From Tenacibaculum sp. SG-28 (GTDB lineage: Bacteria > Bacteroidota > Bacteroidia > Flavobacteriales > Flavobacteriaceae), in assembly GCF_002954385.1 (NCBI RefSeq), contig NZ_MQVY01000001.1, positions 410,892 through 474,891 on the forward strand: 64,000 bases of DNA. The letters run 5' to 3'. This document shows positions 56,365-64,000 of this stretch, piece by piece (within the stretch, counting starts at the first letter, position 1; the number at the start of each line of letters is the position of its first letter). The position numbers and the translations under genes were made by a program. The notes under the pieces are model-generated. The model saw only the letters and a program-made list of their open reading frames with translations, ran no database searches and had not been told where the DNA came from.

Positions 56365-56778
56365 ATGCCAATAGTAACTGTTCATAGAAAGGCGCATTTT
56401 AACGCCGCACATAGACTGTGTAATCCGAATTGGACGGAAGCTCAAAATAATGAGATTTTTGGAAAATGCAGCAACGTACATTACCATGGGCACAATTATG
56501 AATTGGTAGTTTCTATTTCGGGAGAAATTAATCCTGAAACCGGTTATGTATATGACCTCGGAAAGTTAAGAGATATCATTAAAATTGAGGTAGAGGACAG
56601 TTTTGATCATAAAAACTTAAATATTGAAGTACCGGAGTTTAAAAATTTAATTCCTACGGCAGAAAATATAAGTGTTGTTATTTACAACAAATTGAGAGAG
56701 AAAATAGAGGAGGAATTTCAGATAAAAATTACTCTATACGAAACACCAAGAAATTTTGTCACGTATTCGGGAGAATAA
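56365..56778 (+). CDS. queD: 6-carboxytetrahydropterin synthase
   Basis: 137 residues. Zinc ligands H16, H41 and H43 (FNAAHRL, HYHGHNY), with C35 in FGKCSNV; YDLGKLRDIIKIEVEDSFDH and TAENISVVIYNKL are standard. QueD/PTPS-family enzymes make the queuosine precursor. The start is 1 base after idi; manA follows by 26 bases. Confidence 0.9.
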   Translation: MPIVTVHRKAHFNAAHRLCNPNWTEAQNNEIFGKCSNVHYHGHNYELVVSISGEINPETGYVYDLGKLRDIIKIEVEDSFDHKNLNIEVPEFKNLIPTAENISVVIYNKLREKIEEEFQIKITLYETPRNFVTYSGE

Positions 56779-56804
56779 ATCCGTGATGTTATGTAAAATC
56801 TTTT

Positions 56805-57785
56805 ATGCAGTTAAATCAAACTTTTTTTAAGTTTACGCCAATCCTTCAAGAAAAAATTTGGGGAGGAACAAAATTAGCTACCTTACTAGGAAAAAAATCT
56901 AACAATCCTAAGATTGGAGAAAGTTGGGAAATATCTGACGTCGATGGGTTTAGTTCCGTTGTATGCAACGGCAGGTATATCGGTTGGACTTTAAAAGAAT
57001 TACTAAAAAAACATAAAGAACATTTAGTAGGGGTAACGGTATATGAAAAATTCAAAGATACCTTTCCGTTATTAATTAAATTTATCGATGCTAATCAAGA
57101 TTTAAGCATTCAATTACATCCCGACGATAGTATTGCAAAAAGTAGGCATAATTCTTTTGGGAAAGCCGAAATGTGGTACATTATGCAGGCTGAAGAAAAT
57201 TCAAAATTAATTGTAGGTTTTGCAAATGATTCCAGCAAAGAAGAATATTTAAAGCATTTAAAGAATAATACTTTAACCGCTATATTAAATCAGGATATCG
57301 TGCAGGAAGGAGATGTTTATTTTATACCTTCGGGTAGAGTGCACGCTATTTGTAAAGGTGTGCTAATAGCAGAAATACAACAAACCTCGGATATTACCTA
57401 TAGAATATACGATTGGGGCAGAAAAGATAGCACAGGTAAACCAAGAGAGTTGCATACCGAGCAGGCATTTGACGCTATTGATTTTACGTCCGAGGAAAAT
57501 TATAAATCTGCTTATGAAACAAAAATGAATGCTGTTTCTCCCGTTATTAGCAGTTCTTATTTTACTACCAATATCATTTGTGTAAAAGGAAAGGTATTGC
57601 TAGAAAAACCTACGTTAGATAGCTTTAAAATTTACATGTGTGTATCTGGAAAGGTCACTTTTATGCATGGTGATGAGGAAGAAACACTGCAACAAGGGGA
57701 GACCCTGCTGGTTCCTTATATTTGTAAAAATTACGCTATTAAGGCGTCGGAAACCTCTAAAATTTTGGAGGTTTACATTGTTTAA
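56805..57785 (+). CDS. manA: Mannose-6-phosphate isomerase, class I
   Basis: 326 residues. WGGTKLATLLGKK, QLHPDDSIA (H105), E122 and IPSGRVHAICKGVLIAEIQQ are typical metal-site regions. It interconverts mannose- and fructose-6-phosphate for GDP-mannose. Its stop abuts the stop of the convergent periplasmic gene with no bases between. Confidence 0.93.
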   Translation: MQLNQTFFKFTPILQEKIWGGTKLATLLGKKSNNPKIGESWEISDVDGFSSVVCNGRYIGWTLKELLKKHKEHLVGVTVYEKFKDTFPLLIKFIDANQDLSIQLHPDDSIAKSRHNSFGKAEMWYIMQAEENSKLIVGFANDSSKEEYLKHLKNNTLTAILNQDIVQEGDVYFIPSGRVHAICKGVLIAEIQQTSDITYRIYDWGRKDSTGKPRELHTEQAFDAIDFTSEENYKSAYETKMNAVSPVISSSYFTTNIICVKGKVLLEKPTLDSFKIYMCVSGKVTFMHGDEEETLQQGETLLVPYICKNYAIKASETSKILEVYIV

Positions 57786-58247
57786 TTACGATTTACTTTT
57801 TTCTTTTTTTCTTAATTTACGCAGGAGTTTTTTATTAAAATCGTGCTCTGCAATTTCAAGAGATAAAACTTTTTTGTAGGGTAAAAAAGAACACACTTCA
57901 GAGAAAAATTTCTCTTTTAAAACAACTTTGCTCTTGGCAATCGTACTGTATTTATCGAGTATTAGTTTTGCCTCCTCTTCCTCTAATTGTGATACGCCAC
58001 CTAACGCTGCAATTTTCTTTTTAATTAGATGTCTTTCTTCCTTGTGCAGGGTAAGCATATTTTCATTATACGTATTATAGAGTGGCCAAAATTTTTGTGC
58101 TTCTGATTCTGATAAATCTAGCTTTTCGGTAAGATAAGCTATTTTGTAGACGCGAATTTTTTCATGGTGATTTTTGTGTTTTTGTGCCAGAGAAATACTG
58201 CTCACGAATAATAATAATAAAATAGTAAATTTAGTTTGCTTTTTCAT
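57786..58247 (-). CDS. Periplasmic helical protein of the ECF sigma cluster
   Basis: 153 residues from ATG 58247 (MKKQTKFTILLLLFVSSISL), two bases after the upstream stop. A signal peptide then all-helical: KIAYLTEKLDLSESEAQKFW and LYNTYNENMLTLHKEERHL, reminiscent of Spy/CpxP-like periplasmic stress proteins and sometimes labelled 'sensor of ECF-type sigma factor'. The role as stress buffer or sensor is inference. Confidence 0.72.
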   Translation of the reverse strand: MKKQTKFTILLLLFVSSISLAQKHKNHHEKIRVYKIAYLTEKLDLSESEAQKFWPLYNTYNENMLTLHKEERHLIKKKIAALGGVSQLEEEEAKLILDKYSTIAKSKVVLKEKFFSEVCSFLPYKKVLSLEIAEHDFNKKLLRKLRKKEKSKS

Positions 58248-58248
58248 G

Positions 58249-58800
58249 TTATGGAATTTCATCTAGTATCGAGTTAGGATCAATAGAGTTGAGATAGGTC
58301 TCAACAGATTCATTATTTAAGTTTAAAGCGCTAGCTATTTCCTCGTCGAAGTTTATGCTGTATTCACTAATGGCTAATGATAAGGCATCATTATCTAGGT
58401 TAAAATTACCATTTTCGTAGAGGGCATCCAATTCGTCCTGTGAAATGGTATCAATATCAAAAAGTAAATTATTTTTACTGCTGTTGTAGGTGTATATTGT
58501 AAAAATAAGTAGGCAGGCTGCCGCGATCGACGGGATGGTCTTAAGTACTTTTTTGTACAGAGGAATTACTTTAATTTTAGTAGTAGATTCCTTTTGTATT
58601 TTTTCAGTTAGCATTTCATCAAAGTTCTCAAAATAATCTTGTGGAACTTGGAAGGGGTTATTATTGGAAATAATTTTATTTTTATGTGTAATTAGGGTGT
58701 CACTAAAGTCTTTCAAGTAATCATCAGGCAAAACAAAGCCTGTTTTACGATTCGTTTTACTTTTAATGTATTGTAAACTTCTTTCTAATTCGTTGTTCAT
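58249..58800 (-). CDS. Single-helix membrane protein, putative anti-sigma factor
   Basis: 183 residues. N-terminal soluble part of about 85, one membrane helix (TIPSIAAACLLIFTIYTY), then an acidic periplasmic part. This layout and the position directly after an ECF sigma gene suggest an anti-sigma factor, but no zinc-anti-sigma motif is visible. Gap of 34 bases to the sigma gene; 1-2 bases to the next. Confidence 0.68.
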   Translation of the reverse strand: MNNELERSLQYIKSKTNRKTGFVLPDDYLKDFSDTLITHKNKIISNNNPFQVPQDYFENFDEMLTEKIQKESTTKIKVIPLYKKVLKTIPSIAAACLLIFTIYTYNSSKNNLLFDIDTISQDELDALYENGNFNLDNDALSLAISEYSINFDEEIASALNLNNESVETYLNSIDPNSILDEIP

Positions 58801-58834
58801 ACTTGTTAGACTATCTAATAATGAAATGGTTTAA

Positions 58835-59380
58835 TCAATTGTTGTTTTTAATATAGGATTCTATTTTTTTTACTGCATGGTGGTAGGACGCCTTTAAACT
58901 ACCGACGGAAACTTCCAGAATTTCCGAAATTTCCTCATATTTCATATTGTCAAAGTATTTCATATTGAAAACTAATCGTTGCTTTTCCGGTAATGTTGCA
59001 ATTGCTCGTTGTAGCATAAGTTGGATTTCATCACCGTTAAAATAATACTCAGCACTCAAATTTGAAGTGAGCTCTTGTTGGTAGTCTGAAATATCTATAT
59101 TTTTTTCTTTTGCTTTCTTGTTTATTAAGGTAATTGCCTCGTTGGTAGCAATTCGGTAAATCCAAGAATACAATTTGCTATCCCCTTTAAATGAATCTAT
59201 ATTTTTGAATACTTTTATAAAAGTATTTTGCAAAACATCATCTGCATCAGCATGCAGGTATACAATCTTTCTAATATGCCAATACAATCGTTCTTTATAT
59301 TCTGCAACAAGTTCTTTAAACGCTTTTTCCTTGGTGGATGCATTTTTTAGATTCTCGAGTATGCTGTCGTCCTTTGTCAA
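58835..59380 (-). CDS. ECF RNA polymerase sigma factor
   Basis: 181 residues, TTG start at 59380 (MTKDDSILENLK). Sigma-2: HADADDVLQNTFIKVFKNID and SKLYSWIYRIATNEAITLI; sigma-4: TLPEKQRLVFNMKYFDNMKY and ISEILEVSVGSLKASYHHAV. Typical ECF sigma size. First of a three-gene group with an anti-sigma-like membrane protein and a periplasmic protein. The TTG start is the only one that keeps the N-terminus. Confidence 0.9.
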   Translation of the reverse strand: MTKDDSILENLKNASTKEKAFKELVAEYKERLYWHIRKIVYLHADADDVLQNTFIKVFKNIDSFKGDSKLYSWIYRIATNEAITLINKKAKEKNIDISDYQQELTSNLSAEYYFNGDEIQLMLQRAIATLPEKQRLVFNMKYFDNMKYEEISEILEVSVGSLKASYHHAVKKIESYIKNNN

Positions 59381-59443
59381 TAAAAATATTTTACATTAGG
59401 ATTTTGCTGATATCACTTGATTATAAATTTTCTATCTCTCGGA

Positions 59444-60883
59444 TTACATTCTTCTTGAAAAACCGAAAAGTCTCTTCTCTTTAATCATTTTCGAGACACC
59501 TTTAGGTAGCATATCTTCCCATCCTTCTTCGTTGCTTTTAATCATTTTTAGAACTTTTCTCGAAAAAATATGTAAGATGTCTTGATTAAATCCTTTGAGG
59601 TCAACTAGTTTACCGTTTAGTTTAAAAAATTTATAAAGCTCTTTAATACGAGGATGTACTTTTAAGTTTTCACTCGTGATGTATTCACCGGTCTCTTCGT
59701 TTTTATATGGGTATAGGTACACTTTTAAGTCTCGATAAAATAATTTTCCAAAAGCTTCCAATATTCCTCCACTTAAATCTCTGTAATATTTTTCATCAAA
59801 AATTTGTATAAGATTGTTTACTCCCATTGCTAGGGCCATTCTCTCTTTTGTGAATTCACTAAAATATTCTACCAGTTTAAAATATTCTTGATAATTGGTA
59901 ATCATCACATTTTGTCCTAACGAACAAAGTAGTTCTGCTCGATCTAAAAAGTCTCTTTCATTTATTCTACCTTCAGCTTTTAGATTACTGAGGGTTATTT
60001 CAAATATAATTTGAGTTTTGTCTGGGTTTACTTTTTTTTCAGCAAGAAATAATTCTTTCGACTTTTCAAACATGTCCATATTGACATTGGTAACAGGTCG
60101 GAAACTTCCTCTTAAGGCCAAGATATTTCTCTTGTACAGAACTTGTGCAGGAAGTAAATTGTTACCATCCGGACCAAACATAACCGCATTGGTCATGTTG
60201 TTTTTTACTAGTTGTAAACTCATTAAACGATTGTCTACATACATAAAACGTGGCCCTGAGAAGTTAATCATATCTATCTCAAGACGATCTTGATCGATAT
60301 TGTCATAAAAGGATTTTAAAAGCTCTTTGGGGTTATCATTGAGATAGAAAGCGCCATAAATCAAGTTAACTCCTAAATTACCTAAAGTTTCTTGTTGTTG
60401 TCTCGCATCCGTTTCTTTAAACCTTAGGTGAAGTACGATTTCGTTGTAATCTTCGAGAGGGTCTAATTGAAATCGAATACCAACCCAACCATGTCCTTTA
60501 AATTTTTTCGAAAAGTTAATTGTGGCAACTGTGTTGGCATAACTGAAAAAGAGTTTATCCGGATGTTTATTGCGATCCAAACGCTCTTCGATAAGCTCCA
60601 TTTCATGCTTTAGCATTTTTTTTAATCGAGCCTCAGTAACATACCGTCCATCGTTTTCAATACCGTAAATCGCATCAGAAAAGTCTTTGTCATAAGCACT
60701 CATTGCTTTTGCTATTGTTCCCGATGCTCCACCAGCTCTAAAAAAATTTCGAACCGTTTCTTGTCCAGCACCAATTTCTGCAAAGGTACCGTATATATTG
60801 GCATTTAAATTTACTTTAAGTGCTTTTGACTTTATCGTTGGTACCGTATTAATCTTCTGATCTCCTTTTAACGTTATTGCCAT
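59444..60883 (-). CDS. Conserved Bacteroidota protein of unknown function
   Basis: 479 residues, MAITLKGDQKINTVPTIKSKA, no signal peptide or membrane helix. Conserved-looking motifs: GTFAEIGAGQETVRNFFRAG, AMSAYDKDFSDAIYG, TVATINFSKKFKGHGWVGIR, FELTLSNLKAEG-like FEITLSNLKAEGR. Databases may carry wrong names such as nucleotidyltransferase or TonB-dependent receptor; none is supported here. Large and single, between the ECF group and the MBL gene. I do not recognise its activity. Confidence 0.75.
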   Translation of the reverse strand: MAITLKGDQKINTVPTIKSKALKVNLNANIYGTFAEIGAGQETVRNFFRAGGASGTIAKAMSAYDKDFSDAIYGIENDGRYVTEARLKKMLKHEMELIEERLDRNKHPDKLFFSYANTVATINFSKKFKGHGWVGIRFQLDPLEDYNEIVLHLRFKETDARQQQETLGNLGVNLIYGAFYLNDNPKELLKSFYDNIDQDRLEIDMINFSGPRFMYVDNRLMSLQLVKNNMTNAVMFGPDGNNLLPAQVLYKRNILALRGSFRPVTNVNMDMFEKSKELFLAEKKVNPDKTQIIFEITLSNLKAEGRINERDFLDRAELLCSLGQNVMITNYQEYFKLVEYFSEFTKERMALAMGVNNLIQIFDEKYYRDLSGGILEAFGKLFYRDLKVYLYPYKNEETGEYITSENLKVHPRIKELYKFFKLNGKLVDLKGFNQDILHIFSRKVLKMIKSNEEGWEDMLPKGVSKMIKEKRLFGFSRRM

Positions 60884-60922
60884 TTTTTATTTTTTTGTTA
60901 CCTAAGGCAAATGTACTAAATA

Positions 60923-60956
60923 TTGCTTCCATCCCTCAATATTTATTGTATTTTTG
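60923..60956 (+). promoter_or_regulatory. Possible promoter of the MBL gene
   Basis: TTG (60923-60925), 23 bases, TATTTTTG (60949-60956). The -7 match is full. The ATG at 60965 is so close that the transcript would be leaderless or nearly so. Confidence 0.38.
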
Positions 60957-60964
60957 TGTAATAC

Positions 60965-61750
60965 ATGAATCAAAAAAAGCAGCTTAAAATAACTTTTTTA
61001 GGAACAGGGACCTCAACGGGGGTTCCGATGATTGGTAGTCGACATCCTGTTGCGTTTTCAAAGGATACTAAAGACAAGAGATTGCGATCTTCCATACTTG
61101 TTTCTTGGGGAACTAGAAATTTTGTAGTGGATTGTGGTCCCGATTTTAGAGAACAAATGATTCGAGAAAACGTTATTGCCATAGAAGCTATTTTATTTAC
61201 GCATGAACATTCGGATCACATCGCTGGTTTTGATGATATTCGTCCTTACAGTTTCCGGCAAGGCTATGTTTCTATCTATGGGAGTGAACGCGTTTTACAT
61301 TCTTTAAAGGAAAGATATGCTTATATTTTCAAAACAGAAAATAAATATCCGAGCGCACCAAATGTAGAAATCCATACCATTTCGGAAGAGGATTCATTAG
61401 AATTTCGAGGTCTTTCGATTCTTCCGGTAGCAATTATGCACGGCGATTTACCAATTCTAGGATATCGATTTAACAATGTGGCATATTTAACCGATATTAA
61501 GTCTATTTCCCAAGTAGAAAAAGAAAAGTTATTACATTTGGACACCCTTATAATTACTGGTTTGCGAAAGGAGCCACATGCTACTCATTTTAATATTGAA
61601 GAAGCATTGGCTTTCGTGGAGCAAATCCAGCCAAAGCGAACTTATTTAACTCATATTAGCGAACTCTTAGGGTTTCATGAAGAGGTGCAAAAAGAGCTTC
61701 CTGAAAATGTTTATTTGGCATACGACGGACTTTCTTTTACGGTGGATTAA
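60965..61750 (+). CDS. MBL-fold metallo-hydrolase, PhnP-like
   Basis: 261 residues. FLGTGTSTGVPMIG start, then HEHSDH (H80, H82, D84, H85), FVVDCGPDFREQ and HGDLPILGYRF, ending THISELLGFHEEV. It fits the PhnP/metal-dependent phosphodiesterase branch of the beta-lactamase fold. Substrate unknown. ATG at 60965. Confidence 0.88.
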   Translation: MNQKKQLKITFLGTGTSTGVPMIGSRHPVAFSKDTKDKRLRSSILVSWGTRNFVVDCGPDFREQMIRENVIAIEAILFTHEHSDHIAGFDDIRPYSFRQGYVSIYGSERVLHSLKERYAYIFKTENKYPSAPNVEIHTISEEDSLEFRGLSILPVAIMHGDLPILGYRFNNVAYLTDIKSISQVEKEKLLHLDTLIITGLRKEPHATHFNIEEALAFVEQIQPKRTYLTHISELLGFHEEVQKELPENVYLAYDGLSFTVD

Positions 61751-61799
61751 ATAGTTTTTTTATAGGTAACTATCATGAATTTCTATAAAAATTTTGATG

Positions 61800-61826
61800 T
61801 TGTTTTCCATAAGATTTATACTTTTA
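61800..61826 (+). promoter_or_regulatory. Possible promoter of yaaA
   Basis: TTG (61800-61802), 16 bases, TACTTTTA (61819-61826), one mismatch from TAnnTTTG. The ATG is 24 bases on. Confidence 0.38.
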
Positions 61827-61850
61827 AAATCTAAATATAATTGAACTGTC

Positions 61851-62609
61851 ATGAAAATAATAGTATCACCCACCAAGTCTCTTGATTTTGAAACAAAGCC
61901 TGCTATAGCAACTTATACCCAACCAAGGTTTTTAGAAGATTCACAAAAACTAAATAAGGCTTTAAAAAAATTATCGGCCTTGGAACTTGCTAGTCTTATG
62001 AAAATATCACAGGATTTAGCAACTTTAAATTACCAAAGAAATCAAGATTGGCATCCAGATTTTACCGAAGACAATGCCAAGCAAGCAGTGTTTTCTTTTA
62101 CAGGAGAGGTATTTAGAAGTATCGATGTGAATTCCATGACCAATGCGCAAATAACCAAAATGCAAGAAAAGTTACGAATATTATCTGGTTTGTACGGATT
62201 GTTGAAGCCATTAGACCTTATACAGCCATATCGTTTGGAAATGGGTACAAAATTACAGGTAGGGCAAACTGATACATTATACAAGTTCTGGGGAACCAAA
62301 TTAGCCGAATCTTTAAATGAGGAAATGAATGCTGATTCTTTGCTAATTAACTTAGCGAGTGCAGAGTATTTTAGAGCGTTACCAAAGAAGGCTTTGAAAG
62401 TTCCTATGATTACTCCTGTATTTAAAGACTTTAAGAACGGGCAATACAAAACGATAATGACCTATGCCAAAAAGGCACGGGGATATATGGTGCGATACAT
62501 TATAGAAAATGATGTAAACTCCATTGATGGCCTTAAAGGTTTCAATACCGATGGGTATGGTTTCTCCGAAGAAATGTCGCAAGGGAACGATTTAGTTTTT
62601 ACTAGATAA
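61851..62609 (+). CDS. yaaA: Peroxide stress protein YaaA
   Basis: 252 residues. MKIIVSPTKSLDF start, LRILSGLYGLLKPLDLIQPY, RLEMGT and KKARGYMVRYIIEN are standard YaaA/DUF328 motifs. YaaA lowers intracellular iron and protects DNA under peroxide stress in E. coli. Single gene; stop 4 bases before the convergent barrel gene's stop. Confidence 0.92.
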   Translation: MKIIVSPTKSLDFETKPAIATYTQPRFLEDSQKLNKALKKLSALELASLMKISQDLATLNYQRNQDWHPDFTEDNAKQAVFSFTGEVFRSIDVNSMTNAQITKMQEKLRILSGLYGLLKPLDLIQPYRLEMGTKLQVGQTDTLYKFWGTKLAESLNEEMNADSLLINLASAEYFRALPKKALKVPMITPVFKDFKNGQYKTIMTYAKKARGYMVRYIIENDVNSIDGLKGFNTDGYGFSEEMSQGNDLVFTR

Positions 62610-62613
62610 GTTC

Positions 62614-64000
62614 TCACTCTGTTGGTATGGTAAAAAAGGTTTTTTTTGAAAAATACCATTGTAATCCAAACCCGTATTCGGTAAATTCAAAACCTGTAGC
62701 GGTTGCAGATGCTATATTATTGTGTTTACCGAATACATACACCTGAAAATAGTTGGATAATCTATAACCAACATTGGCATCAATTCTAAAGGTGCCTGAC
62801 TTATCTTCGTCTTCAATATATTGATATCCTAAAGCGCCATTTATTGTATAGGTTATTTTTTGTTCCTCCGGGCTGGTAAGATTGGTGAAAACTTCCACAG
62901 AGTTAAATTTATTAGGGCTAAAATAAAGATCTGCCTTAGTTTCTTTAAACGTCATGTATTGATAATTCACTCCTATCTTTAATGCAGGAGTATTACTTAG
63001 TTTGTAAAAAAGTGAAGTAAAGAATATATTTCTAGTATTGTCGTCACTTTGTGAAGTGAACATAGATTGTGAAAATAGCCCAAGATTAAAGTTGGTTTCT
63101 AATAAATAATCTATTAGGTAGTTGTGCATCATTATATTTTCTGCTATCAGTGGTGCATTAAAGTTTTGTAATTCTTTACTAAAAAGAATTTTAATATCTT
63201 GAAGAGGTGCGGGCTTATAGTTTATTTTTAAATGTCCAATGACACTAGTAAATTCATTTTCAATATGGAGTGCATTTATTAATCCTAGGCTTCCTTCTAG
63301 CTTAAATTTAGGATGTATGCGATAGTGAGCACCCAACTCAAATTGATTGGTAGTAGCCTTTTTTTCAAGAATTGCATTGGTCGTTTTTCGATTGGTGTAT
63401 TTTAAGATCGGTGAAAATTTAAAACTTGTAGGTAGTTTTGCCATGACGTTAAATGCATTGGCTTTGTTCTCTCCGTTATCATAGGTGTGCGTGTATCGTT
63501 GTGTGATATACGGAAGTGTTTTCCAGGTGAGTTTTTTATTAAATTGCAAAGCATCTTCCTGATTAGGGTATATTTTAAGAGTTCTTTTGTTATATACATA
63601 AGCATTTTCTAAATCACCATATGCAAAATGCGCATTGGCATTTCCTAAGTTTCCATCGAAACTTTCTGTATTAAGACGCAAAACCGTATCGTAGTTGTGT
63701 ATGGCTTTTTGAAAATTATTGGTATACATGTTATACATCGCTTGTAAAACTTGTGTCCTTTCTGAATTGGGGAATACCTCCGTTATTTTTGTCAATTCTT
63801 TTCTAGCTTCTTTATATTTGTAATTCCAAAGTAACGCTTGAATATAACGCTCTTTAGCATCGACGTATTTTGACGTATTTACAGGTATACTTTTTTCTGC
63901 AAAGGCATTGGCTATCGATGCAGTTTCTAAAGCTTTTTTGTCTTTTTTTTGCAAATGATAAACAAGTGCTGAACCACAAGTTGCTGTTAGATATCCATCT
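62614..64000 (-). CDS. TPR/outer-membrane beta-barrel protein, cut by the right edge
   Basis: At least 462 residues; the frame stays open to the window end (DGYLTATCGSALVYHLQKK upstream of a TTG at 63954), so the true start lies outside. N-terminal TPR-like helices (AKERYIQALLWNYKYKEAR, QVLQAMYNMYTNNFQKAIHN), then a beta-barrel of amphipathic strands to KKTFFTIPTE. In Bacteroidota such proteins often lie in envelope polysaccharide or export systems (YaiO-like), but I cannot assign one. Convergent with yaaA. Confidence 0.72.
   Translation of the reverse strand, partial: DGYLTATCGSALVYHLQKKDKKALETASIANAFAEKSIPVNTSKYVDAKERYIQALLWNYKYKEARKELTKITEVFPNSERTQVLQAMYNMYTNNFQKAIHNYDTVLRLNTESFDGNLGNANAHFAYGDLENAYVYNKRTLKIYPNQEDALQFNKKLTWKTLPYITQRYTHTYDNGENKANAFNVMAKLPTSFKFSPILKYTNRKTTNAILEKKATTNQFELGAHYRIHPKFKLEGSLGLINALHIENEFTSVIGHLKINYKPAPLQDIKILFSKELQNFNAPLIAENIMMHNYLIDYLLETNFNLGLFSQSMFTSQSDDNTRNIFFTSLFYKLSNTPALKIGVNYQYMTFKETKADLYFSPNKFNSVEVFTNLTSPEEQKITYTINGALGYQYIEDEDKSGTFRIDANVGYRLSNYFQVYVFGKHNNIASATATGFEFTEYGFGLQWYFSKKTFFTIPTE

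Noticed and set aside
1..64000. Mobile elements, integrase, tRNA attachment sites or CRISPR repeats
   Set aside because: None found on either strand by reading; gene content and composition look like core chromosome.

Overview
The window comes from a low-GC member of the Bacteroidota, most probably the family Flavobacteriaceae. The evidence is the A/T-rich codon use, promoters of the TTG-N19/20-TAnnTTTG type, signal peptides ending in Ser/Ala-x-Ala-Gln or -Ser-Gln, and gene orders typical of the group: parA-parB-DUF5683-dapB-lepB-wbqC, DUF4834-yfhO-glycosyltransferases, and idi-queD-manA. I cannot name a genus. No rRNA, tRNA, CRISPR array, insertion sequence or prophage was seen. Almost every base is in a recognisable chromosomal gene.

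Left end (1-8.9 kb): a minus-strand operon encodes a YbjN-like small protein, PspA/IM30, a YqiJ-like membrane protein with an Asp-alternating stretch, a flotillin and a giant AAA ATPase that runs off the window. A divergent XRE regulator with a LexA-like but dyad-less C-terminal domain faces it. This is the most system-like block: a putative envelope or membrane-stress machine. 9-16 kb: type II NADH dehydrogenase, small membrane proteins, a DUF6428 protein and a TolC/HlyD/ABC-2 efflux operon. 16-34 kb: a PPK2 kinase, a DnaQ-type exonuclease, a GH3/beta-lactamase-fold fusion, an acyltransferase, a BASS transporter, DUF4159, rsmE, an acetyltransferase, an outer-membrane protein with a charged tail, then DUF4834, YfhO, two glycosyltransferases and a flippase for surface polysaccharide.

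34-45 kb: a Crp-like regulator, the wbqC-lepB-dapB-DUF5683-parB-parA cluster, dnaN, lpxR, two tandem PPK2 genes and an ArsC-like phosphatase. 45-57.8 kb: an Smr protein, a cysteine desulfurase, two small conserved proteins, a HAD phosphatase, kdsB, two TonB-domain proteins, a cyclophilin-FKBP fusion, a triplicated outer-membrane barrel, prfC, idi, queD and manA. 57.8-64 kb: an ECF sigma/anti-sigma-like/periplasmic trio, a conserved unknown, an MBL hydrolase, yaaA and a TPR/beta-barrel protein cut by the right edge.

A cross-cutting observation: seven genes (giant ATPase, tolC, hlyD, two ppk2, one glycosyltransferase, the flippase) are each broken by what reads as exactly one missing base in an A or T run. 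Restoring that base gives full-length proteins in all seven. This looks more like homopolymer under-calling in the assembly than biology, so these genes should be treated as probably intact until checked. They are typed pseudogene here only because the sequence as given is interrupted.
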